In this document: positions 8,449 to 16,233 of the stretch, one piece after another
How positions within the stretch are numbered: the first letter of the stretch is position 1
Layout of the letters: each line of letters begins with the position of its first letter
DNA from: SKVR01 sp964453995
GTDB taxonomy: Bacteria > Bacteroidota > Bacteroidia > Bacteroidales > UBA7960
NCBI GenBank assembly: GCA_964453995.1
Contig: CAYVQC010000001.1
Span: 1-64,000 of the forward strand
Direction of reading: 5' to 3'
DNA length: 64,000 nt
The notes under the pieces: model-generated
The model's database searches: none
What the model was told of the DNA's origin: nothing
Seen by the model: the letters and a program-made list of their open reading frames with translations, nothing else
Translations under genes and position numbers: made by a program

Positions 8449-8716
8449 CCGCCTGACTGCCCACCTCTTTATTGATCAGTTCCATAATCCTTGTGCGGGC
8501 CATTGACAATTCTTCCCTCAGAGGAGCCGACCTGAGGTATATGGTGAGGGAATGATCCTTGAAAACGATCTTTTCCGTAAGGGTATGGATTTGCCGCCCC
8601 ATTACCTTTTCCCATGCAGACTGAATGCGCACCTCCGTGATCTTGTCTTCAAAGCGGTACACTTTTATCAGTTGCCTGATTACCTCGCCAAGACTTTGTT
8701 CGTTGCTCCTTCTCAT
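8426..8716 (-). CDS. DUF721 / DciA-like protein
   Basis: This 96-residue cytoplasmic protein matches the DUF721 family. It has the N-terminal Arg-rich segment RRSNEQSLGEVIRQLIK, the W-E-K-V-M-G-R-Q-I-H core at about 34-44, and a KDHSLTIYLRSAPLREEL strand-helix segment near residue 55. The family includes DciA, the helicase-loading factor of many bacteria that lack DnaC. Members often sit beside recF, as here, with one base between the genes. The link to replication initiation is family knowledge, not shown directly for this protein. The last 23 nt overlap the convergent gene. Confidence 0.8.
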   Translation of the reverse strand: MRRSNEQSLGEVIRQLIKVYRFEDKITEVRIQSAWEKVMGRQIHTLTEKIVFKDHSLTIYLRSAPLREELSMARTRIMELINKEVGSQAVREIILR

Positions 8717-8717
8717 G

Positions 8718-9860
8718 TCAGCTCCTATGTTTAGTTTCAGACGTTTTACCCAGGTCCCTGTATGCGATCACTTCACCCTTATCAATGTCAAACAACCTGC
8801 AATGTGCATGAATATTGTTCATAATTGATTCCAGCCTTTCGGTGTGGGTATCGGTGATAAAGACCTGTCCAAATTCTTCTCCGCTTACCAGTTTCAGTAA
8901 TAGTTCCACCCTTGTGGGATCCAGTTTGTCAAAGATATCGTCAAACAAAAGAATGGGCCTGAGTTTTTTCACCTCCCTGATAAACTGGTATTGGGCCAGT
9001 TTCAGGGCAATTACGTAAGTTTTTTGTTGCCCCTGGCTGCCAAATTTTTTCAGAGGCTGGCCATGAAGTTCAAACAACAGGTTGTCTTTGTGAATACCGG
9101 TGGAAGTATATTGTATGGCAAGGTCTTTCTTGCGCGATTCTTTCAGCAGCACATCAAATGGCTGATCGGTAAGTGCCGATTCATAAAGGATATCTGTTTC
9201 TTCGGCATTGGCGCTGAGCTGCGCATGGTTTGCCCTGAATACTTCTCTGAAATCCCGGAAGAACTCTTCACGCACCTGGTTGATATAGGTGCCATGGTTG
9301 ATGAGTTGTTCATCCCAAATTTCCAGGCTGCTCTCGTCGAAATAGCGCTTCTCTGCAAAGATCTTCAACAGGCTGTTGCGTTGCATCAAGGCCTTATTGT
9401 AGTCAATAAGGCGGTGAAGATACTCCCTGTCATACTGCGAAATAACACCATCCACAAATTTTCTTCGTTCTTCGCTGCCGCCCAGGATCAGGTTTACGTC
9501 GCCAGGATATATCAGCACAAGAGGGTAAGAGCCAATGTGGTCGGATAATCTTTCGTATTCCTTCTTGTTGCGCTTGAAAACTTTTTTTTGGCCCCTCTTT
9601 ACACCACAATAGAGCTCATCGGTATTTCCATTTACCTGGTATTGCCCCTGAATAAGAAAAAATTCTTCATTAAAAAGAATATTCTGAGTGTCAGCCGGAT
9701 TACTGAAACTCTTGCAAAAGGAAAGATAATAAATTGCATCAAGGATATTGGTTTTCCCTGTGCCATTGTTTCCGGTAAAGCAATTGATGCCGGGCACAAA
9801 ACGAATCTGCGCCTGCCGGTAATTCTTGAATTGCAACAATGAGAGGGAAATGATATGCAT
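8718..9860 (-). CDS. recF: DNA replication/repair ATPase RecF
   Basis: RecF is an SMC-like ATPase that helps load RecA at single-strand gaps. The 380-residue protein begins MHIISLSLLQFKNYR and has the Walker A motif GNNGTGKTN at residues 30-38. The segment VLIYPGDVNLILGGSEERR and the late signature/Walker B block GSQGQQKTYVIALKLAQ ... PILLFDDIFDKLD follow, then the D-loop and FITDTH. Length is normal. It is co-oriented with the dciA-like gene downstream. It is not adjacent to dnaA or gyrA, which lie elsewhere in the window. Confidence 0.95.
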   Translation of the reverse strand: MHIISLSLLQFKNYRQAQIRFVPGINCFTGNNGTGKTNILDAIYYLSFCKSFSNPADTQNILFNEEFFLIQGQYQVNGNTDELYCGVKRGQKKVFKRNKKEYERLSDHIGSYPLVLIYPGDVNLILGGSEERRKFVDGVISQYDREYLHRLIDYNKALMQRNSLLKIFAEKRYFDESSLEIWDEQLINHGTYINQVREEFFRDFREVFRANHAQLSANAEETDILYESALTDQPFDVLLKESRKKDLAIQYTSTGIHKDNLLFELHGQPLKKFGSQGQQKTYVIALKLAQYQFIREVKKLRPILLFDDIFDKLDPTRVELLLKLVSGEEFGQVFITDTHTERLESIMNNIHAHCRLFDIDKGEVIAYRDLGKTSETKHRS

Positions 9861-9948
9861 AATAAGCTAATAACCCGGCAAAGTTACAAAGGTTGCCCTT
9901 TAACAAAAACTTTAATTAATAAATTATGGATAGGCAAATAGAATTTCA

Positions 9949-9956
9949 TAATTTTG
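9949..9956 (+). promoter_or_regulatory. Probable promoter -7 element of the T9SS cargo gene
   Basis: TAATTTTG matches TAnnTTTG. It implies a start near 9963 and a leader of about 75 nt. No convincing -33 TTG is visible at the right spacing. Confidence 0.4.
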
Positions 9957-10036
9957 TTTGCTTAAACTTAAAGATTATTCATTAAGAATACCATTTGTAA
10001 ACATAAATTTATCAAGTACAAACCAAACAAAGAGTC

Positions 10037-12280
10037 ATGAAAAAAATTACTTTTTTGAATTATGTGATCGTTTTTGCAGGGATATTTCTCTTCAGCCTGC
10101 CCATAATGGCAAATTCCTCAGGCGGCGAAAAAGATGTGGTGGAAATAGCCGATCTTGCAGAGCTAAGACAACAGACCGCTGATGGTACTACTGTATACCA
10201 GGTTACGGGAGAAATCATTCTTACCCACCAGCACGGTCAGAGAAACCAAAAGTATTTCCAGGATGCAACAGCGGCCATTTTGGTAGACGACGATGACGCA
10301 ATCATCACCACCGGGTACAACCTTTATGATGGTATCACAGGGTTAACGGGAACTCTTACCACCTTCAACGAGCTACTTCAGTTTGTACCTACCGTAGACC
10401 CGGGAGCAGCCACTTCATCTGATAATGTTGTGGAGCCGTTGTTGATCACTCTTGACCAGATTACCCCTGATCATCAGTCCATGCTTATTAGGGTAAATGC
10501 AGTAGAATTTACCGGCGAAGAAACTACCTTTACAGCCAGCACAAGCTATCCCATTGAAGATGCCACAGGAACCAGTACTTTCCGTACACCCAGTTCCAGT
10601 GCAGCTCTTGATTATTTTAACACTCCTGTTCCGCAGGAACCCACAGATATGCTTGCCCTTGTGAGCCAGTACCAGGAAACCATTCAGATTTTTGCAAGAT
10701 CTCTCTCCGATTTCTATCCTGATGGACTGCCTTCCTATACAGTAACTTTTAATGTTATTGACGAACAGGGTGACGCCATTACTGATGCCGTTGTAACTTT
10801 TGATGATGTTGTTTATCCTGCTGGTGAATACGAGTTTCTGGAAGTGCCTGCCGGCAGCTATGCCTACAGTGTTTCAATGGATGGTTTCTTTACCCGTACA
10901 GGGCAGGTAGCAGTTACCGGAGATGATATTACCGTAAATGTAGTTCTTGTTGCAGAAGACCCCAATGCTATTACAACCTTCCCCTGGAATGAAGATTTTG
11001 AAGGGGAAGACTTTCCTCCTGCCACCTGGAGCCATTATGCCTCCGAAGCTGGTGGATGGGAATCAACAACCACAGCCCATACCGGTGAAAAGGCAGCAAG
11101 ACATAACTTTACAACAGAAGAAGCCAACTCATGGCTGGTTTCTCCGCAAATTCAGCTTCCCACCGATGAAGAACTGTTGTTGACGTTTTTCCACAGAAAC
11201 AGCTTTATGGATGATTACGGATACAGCGCTGTAATGATTTCAACCGGAAGCGGAAATCCTGAACATGATGAATTCCAGTTGATCTTTGAAGCCGATGACT
11301 CTGAAGCAGACTATACTGAACGCGTCCTGGGCCTTGCAGATTATGCAGGACAGGTGGTTTATATTGCCTTTGTTTACCAGGGAACCAACGCCCACCAGTG
11401 GTTCATTGACGATATAGTACTGGATGTGGCACCCGAGGCAATTGAAGTTGATGATATCGCTTCATTGAAGAACCAGGAAGTTGGAGATCTTACCTATGTC
11501 ATTAGTGGTGAAGTAATAATTACGCATATGCATGGCCAGAGAAATCAAAAATACATCCAGGATGGTACTGCAGCCATTGTTATTGACGACAACGATGGAA
11601 TTATTACTACTGAATACAATCTTTATGATGGAATTACAGGACTTACCGGTACTTTGAGTGAATACAACAACCTCCTGCAATTTGTACCTACCGAAGATCC
11701 CGGTGCAGCTACATCCACTGGCAATACCATTGAACCCCTGGCCGTTAACCTAAATGAACTTGCGCCTGAACATCAATCCATGCTCATTTTTGTTACTGAT
11801 GTAGAATTTGATACTGAAGATGCAAACTTCCAGCCAAGTACCTCTTATACTATATTTGACCCATCAGGAACAAGCATTCTTCGTACCCCCAGCCAAAGTG
11901 CAGAACTCGACTACTTCGAAACACCCATACCTACCGAACCAGTGAATATGATTGCCATCGTTTCTCAATTTGGAGATGCCATGCAGATCTTCCCAAGATC
12001 ACTTGACGATATTGATGTTGAGCTGAGTGCCGATGATCTTAATGATTTCAGCCAGGTAAGCATTTATCCTAATCCCTTCAGCAACTACATTCACATTGAG
12101 GGTGCAGAAAATTACAGGCAGATCGCAATCTTCAACAGCCTCGGACAGATGGTTGAGCGTTTTGATAATCCATCGCAGTCGTTTACCATCGACACTTCTG
12201 AATTTACACAAGGCTTATACTTTGTGAGCTACACCGATAATAAAGGACAGCAACAAGTAACCAAGCTCATTAAACAATAA
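10037..12280 (+). CDS. Secreted T9SS cargo protein with duplicated OB-like domain and jelly-roll domain
   Basis: The 747-residue protein has a signal peptide (residues 1-26). Domain order is an OB-like unit at about 35-235 (VYQVTGEIILTHQHGQRNQKYFQD ...), then a carboxypeptidase-regulatory-like beta sandwich at about 235-310. A cleaved-adhesin/MAM-like jelly roll follows at about 315-470 (PWNEDFEGEDFPPATW, ending WFIDDIVLD). A second OB-like unit at about 475-665 is nearly parallel to the first. The C-terminal type A sorting domain (VSIYPNPFSNYIHIEG to the end) directs export through the type IX system. It is probably a surface or extracellular protein, and no catalytic motif is evident. Confidence 0.85.
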   Translation: MKKITFLNYVIVFAGIFLFSLPIMANSSGGEKDVVEIADLAELRQQTADGTTVYQVTGEIILTHQHGQRNQKYFQDATAAILVDDDDAIITTGYNLYDGITGLTGTLTTFNELLQFVPTVDPGAATSSDNVVEPLLITLDQITPDHQSMLIRVNAVEFTGEETTFTASTSYPIEDATGTSTFRTPSSSAALDYFNTPVPQEPTDMLALVSQYQETIQIFARSLSDFYPDGLPSYTVTFNVIDEQGDAITDAVVTFDDVVYPAGEYEFLEVPAGSYAYSVSMDGFFTRTGQVAVTGDDITVNVVLVAEDPNAITTFPWNEDFEGEDFPPATWSHYASEAGGWESTTTAHTGEKAARHNFTTEEANSWLVSPQIQLPTDEELLLTFFHRNSFMDDYGYSAVMISTGSGNPEHDEFQLIFEADDSEADYTERVLGLADYAGQVVYIAFVYQGTNAHQWFIDDIVLDVAPEAIEVDDIASLKNQEVGDLTYVISGEVIITHMHGQRNQKYIQDGTAAIVIDDNDGIITTEYNLYDGITGLTGTLSEYNNLLQFVPTEDPGAATSTGNTIEPLAVNLNELAPEHQSMLIFVTDVEFDTEDANFQPSTSYTIFDPSGTSILRTPSQSAELDYFETPIPTEPVNMIAIVSQFGDAMQIFPRSLDDIDVELSADDLNDFSQVSIYPNPFSNYIHIEGAENYRQIAIFNSLGQMVERFDNPSQSFTIDTSEFTQGLYFVSYTDNKGQQQVTKLIKQ

Positions 12281-12305
12281 GAATTGTTTTTGATACAGAT
12301 TAAAA

Positions 12306-12348
12306 ACCAAAAAAGGGCTGCCGGAATTTCGGCAGCCCTTTTTTGGTT
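12306..12348. terminator. Bidirectional intrinsic terminator
   Basis: The perfect stem AAAAAAGGGCTGCCG / CGGCAGCCCTTTTTT has a 6-nt loop and extends outward through ACC/GGT. It lies between the convergent T9SS cargo and lipoprotein genes and can serve both. Confidence 0.92.
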
Positions 12349-12414
12349 ATCCCTGAAATAATTGCATCAGGGTATTTTAGGATCATTTGTTGACCTGGGA
12401 GTTTATTTCCCTTG

Positions 12415-13740
12415 TTATTCTTCCACAAGTTGGAAAACCGGTGGACTTCCGGCACTAACGCAGATATATTCTGCTACCGGGTAATCACGAACCCAATTAT
12501 CGGCAAAGGTTTGGAAATTGACAAGATAATGAACATCAATACCACCTACCTGAGGAGTAGCATTCGGGAATTTGTGTTGCAGCAAAGCCGGGATCCCTTC
12601 ATGGGTAATCCTTCTGAGCATTTCTTCCATTGCAGCTTCATCACCTTGTTCTTCATAGATGAGTCCGAGCTCCGGATCAGCATATTCTCCTGTTGATAAC
12701 TCATCCAATCTTCTTCCTATCAGTCGGATATCGAAATTGGAATAAAAACCACTGGCTCCATAGTAGTATCCAAAGTCATCGTAGGGCAGTTCCTGTTGCC
12801 CAATGGGATCTATTTCAACAAGATACATGTAGTCATTCCTGTCCATTGTAAATATTACGGTAGGATCAAATGCCCACCCAAGAGATCCGTACACATATTG
12901 TTCAGTACGTTCTTCAATGTAAGGGACTTTATGCCACTCTATGCCATCAAACTCGTATTTATCGATGATCTCCGTCATCTGGTTGCCATCGTGATACTTG
13001 TATTTCACCACCTGTTCCTGACCCTCAACGGCATAGGGGAGGAAATTGGAGAGGAAAGCAGGCAAATACAACTCAGGCGAATCGCTCTCACTGAAATTTC
13101 CAAACCGGGCTACCATTCCACCCAGGCTTTCGTAATCCTCCAGGGTAAGCTCATAACCTACATAGGGAATATTAAATGTGGTTTCCAGCCAAATCCATTC
13201 TTCACCGTTATATTCATAGACATCAAGATTCAGGGTCTGTTCTCCATCGATTAAGTAATTGTATGCCACATTAAAAACATCTCCTTCTTCTGCACTATCC
13301 AGAAAGAGTTTTGCCAGGAAAGATGGCACATGGTCCTGGGCAGGATTTTCAGGGGTAAAATAAAAATCGCTGATATTCATACCCTCGTAATCAGCATCAG
13401 TGAGTTCATAACCAAAACCTGAATCCCACCAATCGGGATGTTCCAGGAAATAATTATAGGTAACATTGGCTCTGCTCTCTTCCTTTAGAGTGACAAATCT
13501 GACTTTCAATACGTCTGGCACATAATCCATGGCAGGGAAGCTGTCACTGAAGGCTTCGTATTCCTCGATAAAGCCCTCAAAACGAGAATAATCCGCTTCA
13601 ACCAATGTATAATCAATCGACTCATTATAGGGAGGTTGTAAATCATCCAGTTCGTTATACAGGTCTTCATTGGGATCGCATGACCAGAATGTCAATAATG
13701 GAATAAAGACCATCCATAATTTTTTAATTTGTATTCTCAT
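12415..13740 (-). CDS. Repeat-containing lipoprotein, probable partner of the TonB receptor
   Basis: The 441-residue protein has a lipoprotein signal peptide with lipobox FWSC (Cys21). Three to four diverged repeats of roughly 70-85 residues follow. Each has a Y-x-L-x-x-x-D-Y opening (YTLVEADY, YELTDADY, YELTLEDY), a V/L-P-x-F/V-L core, and an ending of the type YEYNGEEW or YEFDGIEW. I recognise no enzymatic motif. The gene lies 35 nt downstream of the TonB-dependent receptor on the same strand. That is the typical place for a surface lipoprotein working with a transporter, but it does not look like SusD (no TPR helices). The substrate is unknown. Confidence 0.75.
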   Translation of the reverse strand: MRIQIKKLWMVFIPLLTFWSCDPNEDLYNELDDLQPPYNESIDYTLVEADYSRFEGFIEEYEAFSDSFPAMDYVPDVLKVRFVTLKEESRANVTYNYFLEHPDWWDSGFGYELTDADYEGMNISDFYFTPENPAQDHVPSFLAKLFLDSAEEGDVFNVAYNYLIDGEQTLNLDVYEYNGEEWIWLETTFNIPYVGYELTLEDYESLGGMVARFGNFSESDSPELYLPAFLSNFLPYAVEGQEQVVKYKYHDGNQMTEIIDKYEFDGIEWHKVPYIEERTEQYVYGSLGWAFDPTVIFTMDRNDYMYLVEIDPIGQQELPYDDFGYYYGASGFYSNFDIRLIGRRLDELSTGEYADPELGLIYEEQGDEAAMEEMLRRITHEGIPALLQHKFPNATPQVGGIDVHYLVNFQTFADNWVRDYPVAEYICVSAGSPPVFQLVEE

Positions 13741-13775
13741 ATCAATATTGTTTTGAAAAGTTCCTAAATAATTTT

Positions 13776-15833
13776 CTAAAACCTTATTCTAATTGATGTT
13801 GTCCATGTGCGTCCCCAACCGTAATATACGACAGCTTGCTGGGGCAGACCATAAATTGGTTGTCTTGTTTCATCATCAATGAGTACACCATCAGTGGCAT
13901 CTCTGATTACTGAAGTATTCAACAGGTTGTTTATATTGGAAACCAGGGTAGCATCCAGGCCGGCTATTTTGAAGCGGTATCTCAAGCTCAGATCGAGCAG
14001 TTGATGGTCAGGAATTCTCCATGAGTCCTGACCGATTGATCTTGGATCGCCACGGTCTTCCACATTAAAATCGGCATAATTCCTTCCAAAGTGGTTTATG
14101 TCAAGACCAAGTTGTACATTGGGAAGAACGTCATAAGTAACGCCAAGTGCAGCGGTAGTTTGCGCTGAGTTACCTACCTTAAGACCACCTGCGTATACTT
14201 CAATACTGTCAATAAATACCTGGTTTTCATCAAAAACCTCTGCTATAAGGTTGTCTTGCCAAGTCCAGTCACCATAGGAGAACATCCCCTTGATCTCTAA
14301 TTTACGTTCGGGGCGGAGGGTAAAATCGATTTCTATTCCCTGATGCAATGCATCCAATCCGGTGATGTTTGCTATAACACCCTGCCCGAGGTTTCTTACC
14401 AGGGCCTTGTCGAGCCATTCTGTGCGATATAAAATAACGTTTGCTGCGGCAAGGCTTGAACGGTAACCATAACCAACCTCTGATGAAAGTACTCTTTCAA
14501 GGTTTACACCTTCATTGATGGTATTGGTAAAACCTATAAAAGCAAACCTGAAAAATGGTGCCCTGGTAAAGTATCCTGCATTGGCAAACACATTATGATT
14601 CTCGGTAAGGTTGTAATTTGCTCCACCTTTTATACTGTAGGTCAAAAAATCCACCCAATCAGACACCTGTGGTTCAAGTGCCTGCATATCGTTAATATTA
14701 TTATGCTGCGACATGAATTGGTCATAGGCTGCCGTATCACCCAGCGAGATGGCTTCATTGGCCTGATCTAACAGTGATTGTGCTTCAGCCAATAGTCTTG
14801 GGCGGTGAGGTGAATCCTCATCGAAATAGCTGAAATAATCAGACCTGCGATAACTGGTATTAGAAAGTGTGGCAGACAAAAATGCTGAATACCTTGGAGT
14901 AACATACTCTGCCTGGGTATACAGACCAGCCCAGCCAACTTCACCCATATCATGGTAACTAATCTTGTCGCCCACGCCCAATCTTACAGATGGTTCCCTG
15001 TTCACATTTCTTGATACGATGGTATCCTCAAGATAATCTACATCCTGATAGTGGCTTCCTCCCATAAGATCGGTAATCATTTGATAGTGGTAGCCACGGT
15101 AATATCTCAGGTCGAGGCCACCGGTAAGGCGAAATTCACCCAATTCACTTTGAATAGTAGAAAGCATGCCATACCAATCGTGTTCATTTACCGANNNNNN
15201 NNNNNNNNNNNNNNNNNNNNNNNNNNNNNNNNNNNNNNNNNNNNNNNNNNNNNNNNNNNNNNNNNNNNNNNNNNNNNNNNNNNNNNNNNNNNNNATAAGT
15301 ACTCCAATATTGTTGGAATCAAAGCCCCTTAAATTGATCCGGCCATCACCAAATCCACCACCATCTTTGGTGGCATATACACTGGGTGTTGATTTAAGAA
15401 TTTCGGGAAATTCCTGCGATCCCAGCCTTTCATTGATCACCTCTGCACTGATGGTAGAAATAGCAACAGGTGTTTCACGGTCGCGGGCAATGGCGGATAT
15501 AGCAACAACGAATTCCTGCAAGAGGGCAATTTCCGGCTCCAGAAGCACATCAATTGTAGTGCGGCTGCCATCAACCAAAATCTCTTTTCGCTCCATCCCC
15601 ACAAAGGTGAAAACCAGGGTGGAACCTACCTCTACCTTCAAAGAGTATTCACCATCAATACCGGTCATGGTACCGGTAGTAGTGCCCTGAATGGTTACGT
15701 TAACTCCGGGAAGAGTTTGCTCATCAGTAGCATCTCTAACAGTTCCGCTAACTGTTATCTCTTGTGCTAACAACCCTCCTCCCGTTAATAAAGTCATAAT
15801 AAGCATGAAGCTCAGGTAAAGTTTTTTAATCAT
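13776..15833 (-). CDS. TonB-dependent outer-membrane receptor, interrupted by an assembly gap
   Basis: The gene begins with a signal peptide and a carboxypeptidase-like beta-sandwich domain (GTVRDATDEQTLPGVNV, residues about 25-105). The plug domain follows (PVAISTISAEVINERLG ... INLRGFDSNNIGVL). After 100 Ns it resumes in the beta barrel (SVNEHDWYGML) and ends TTSIRIRF, with the terminal Phe typical of outer-membrane barrels. The apparent 685-residue product lacks the usual stretch between plug and early barrel, so the true protein is longer. A lipoprotein gene follows 35 nt downstream. Substrate class cannot be read from what is present. Confidence 0.88.
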   Translation of the reverse strand: MIKKLYLSFMLIMTLLTGGGLLAQEITVSGTVRDATDEQTLPGVNVTIQGTTTGTMTGIDGEYSLKVEVGSTLVFTFVGMERKEILVDGSRTTIDVLLEPEIALLQEFVVAISAIARDRETPVAISTISAEVINERLGSQEFPEILKSTPSVYATKDGGGFGDGRINLRGFDSNNIGVLXXXXXXXXXXXXXXXXXXXXXXXXXXXXXXXXXXSVNEHDWYGMLSTIQSELGEFRLTGGLDLRYYRGYHYQMITDLMGGSHYQDVDYLEDTIVSRNVNREPSVRLGVGDKISYHDMGEVGWAGLYTQAEYVTPRYSAFLSATLSNTSYRRSDYFSYFDEDSPHRPRLLAEAQSLLDQANEAISLGDTAAYDQFMSQHNNINDMQALEPQVSDWVDFLTYSIKGGANYNLTENHNVFANAGYFTRAPFFRFAFIGFTNTINEGVNLERVLSSEVGYGYRSSLAAANVILYRTEWLDKALVRNLGQGVIANITGLDALHQGIEIDFTLRPERKLEIKGMFSYGDWTWQDNLIAEVFDENQVFIDSIEVYAGGLKVGNSAQTTAALGVTYDVLPNVQLGLDINHFGRNYADFNVEDRGDPRSIGQDSWRIPDHQLLDLSLRYRFKIAGLDATLVSNINNLLNTSVIRDATDGVLIDDETRQPIYGLPQQAVVYYGWGRTWTTSIRIRF
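15195..15294. other. Assembly gap (100 N)
   Basis: Exactly 100 undetermined bases interrupt the TonB receptor gene. The round number is the usual placeholder for a gap of unknown size. The reading frame is consistent on both sides only if the true length leaves remainder 1 on division by 3. Confidence 0.97.
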
Positions 15834-16068
15834 AATTAAAATGGTTTAGTTACAATTCAAAATAAAATTACTTGGTAATGTATGTTCGTTTTAAAATCTT
15901 TACGATAGCTCTTTCAGGAACCGAAACACTCAAATCTTCACGAAAAGAAACAGTTACCCTTTCAAGAGCAGTACTAAGATTGCCGCAAATGAGTTTAAAG
16001 TAAATAAACTTCAAAACTACGAAACCCATTTCAATTGTAAAGCAATTATTGCATTTAATTCAAGGGCA

Positions 16069-16076
16069 CAAAGTTA
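16069..16076 (-). promoter_or_regulatory. Possible promoter -7 element of the TonB receptor operon
   Basis: The minus strand reads TAACTTTG, matching TAnnTTTG. It lies about 235 nt before the start codon, which would leave a long leader. The -33 box is not evident. Confidence 0.3.
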
Positions 16077-16164
16077 AAAAAGGATCTCTTTGCCTGTTGC
16101 AGAAAATGACAGGTAAGCGATTGGGTGATTGCACTCTCATTTCCAGGGCAAAAGGAGAGGCCAG

Positions 16165-16199
16165 AAAAAAACCGAACCCAGTAGCTGAGTTCGGTTTAT
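16165..16199 (-). terminator. Intrinsic terminator of clpC
   Basis: On the minus strand the stem AAACCGAAC / GTTCGGTTT, with an inner CAG/CTG pair, is followed by six T. It lies about 35 nt beyond the clpC stop. Confidence 0.85.
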
Positions 16200-16233
16200 A
16201 TCTATGACGCTATCTGTAAAAAGATAGAGGTGT

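Larger units (their letters stand above)
15834..16233. other. Intergenic region upstream of the TonB receptor
   Basis: About 400 nt separate clpC and the TonB receptor, both on the minus strand. It holds the clpC terminator at 16165-16199 and one minus-strand TAnnTTTG match at 16069-16076. The remaining AT-rich sequence would be a long 5' leader for the receptor. No RNA family is recognisable. Confidence 0.5.

Noticed and set aside
15051..15690. Plus-strand frames across the N run
   Set aside because: They are artefacts of reading undetermined bases as open codons, and antisense to the TonB receptor.
15834..16068. Riboswitch in the long TonB receptor leader
   Set aside because: No cobalamin, TPP or other conserved aptamer core could be recognised.
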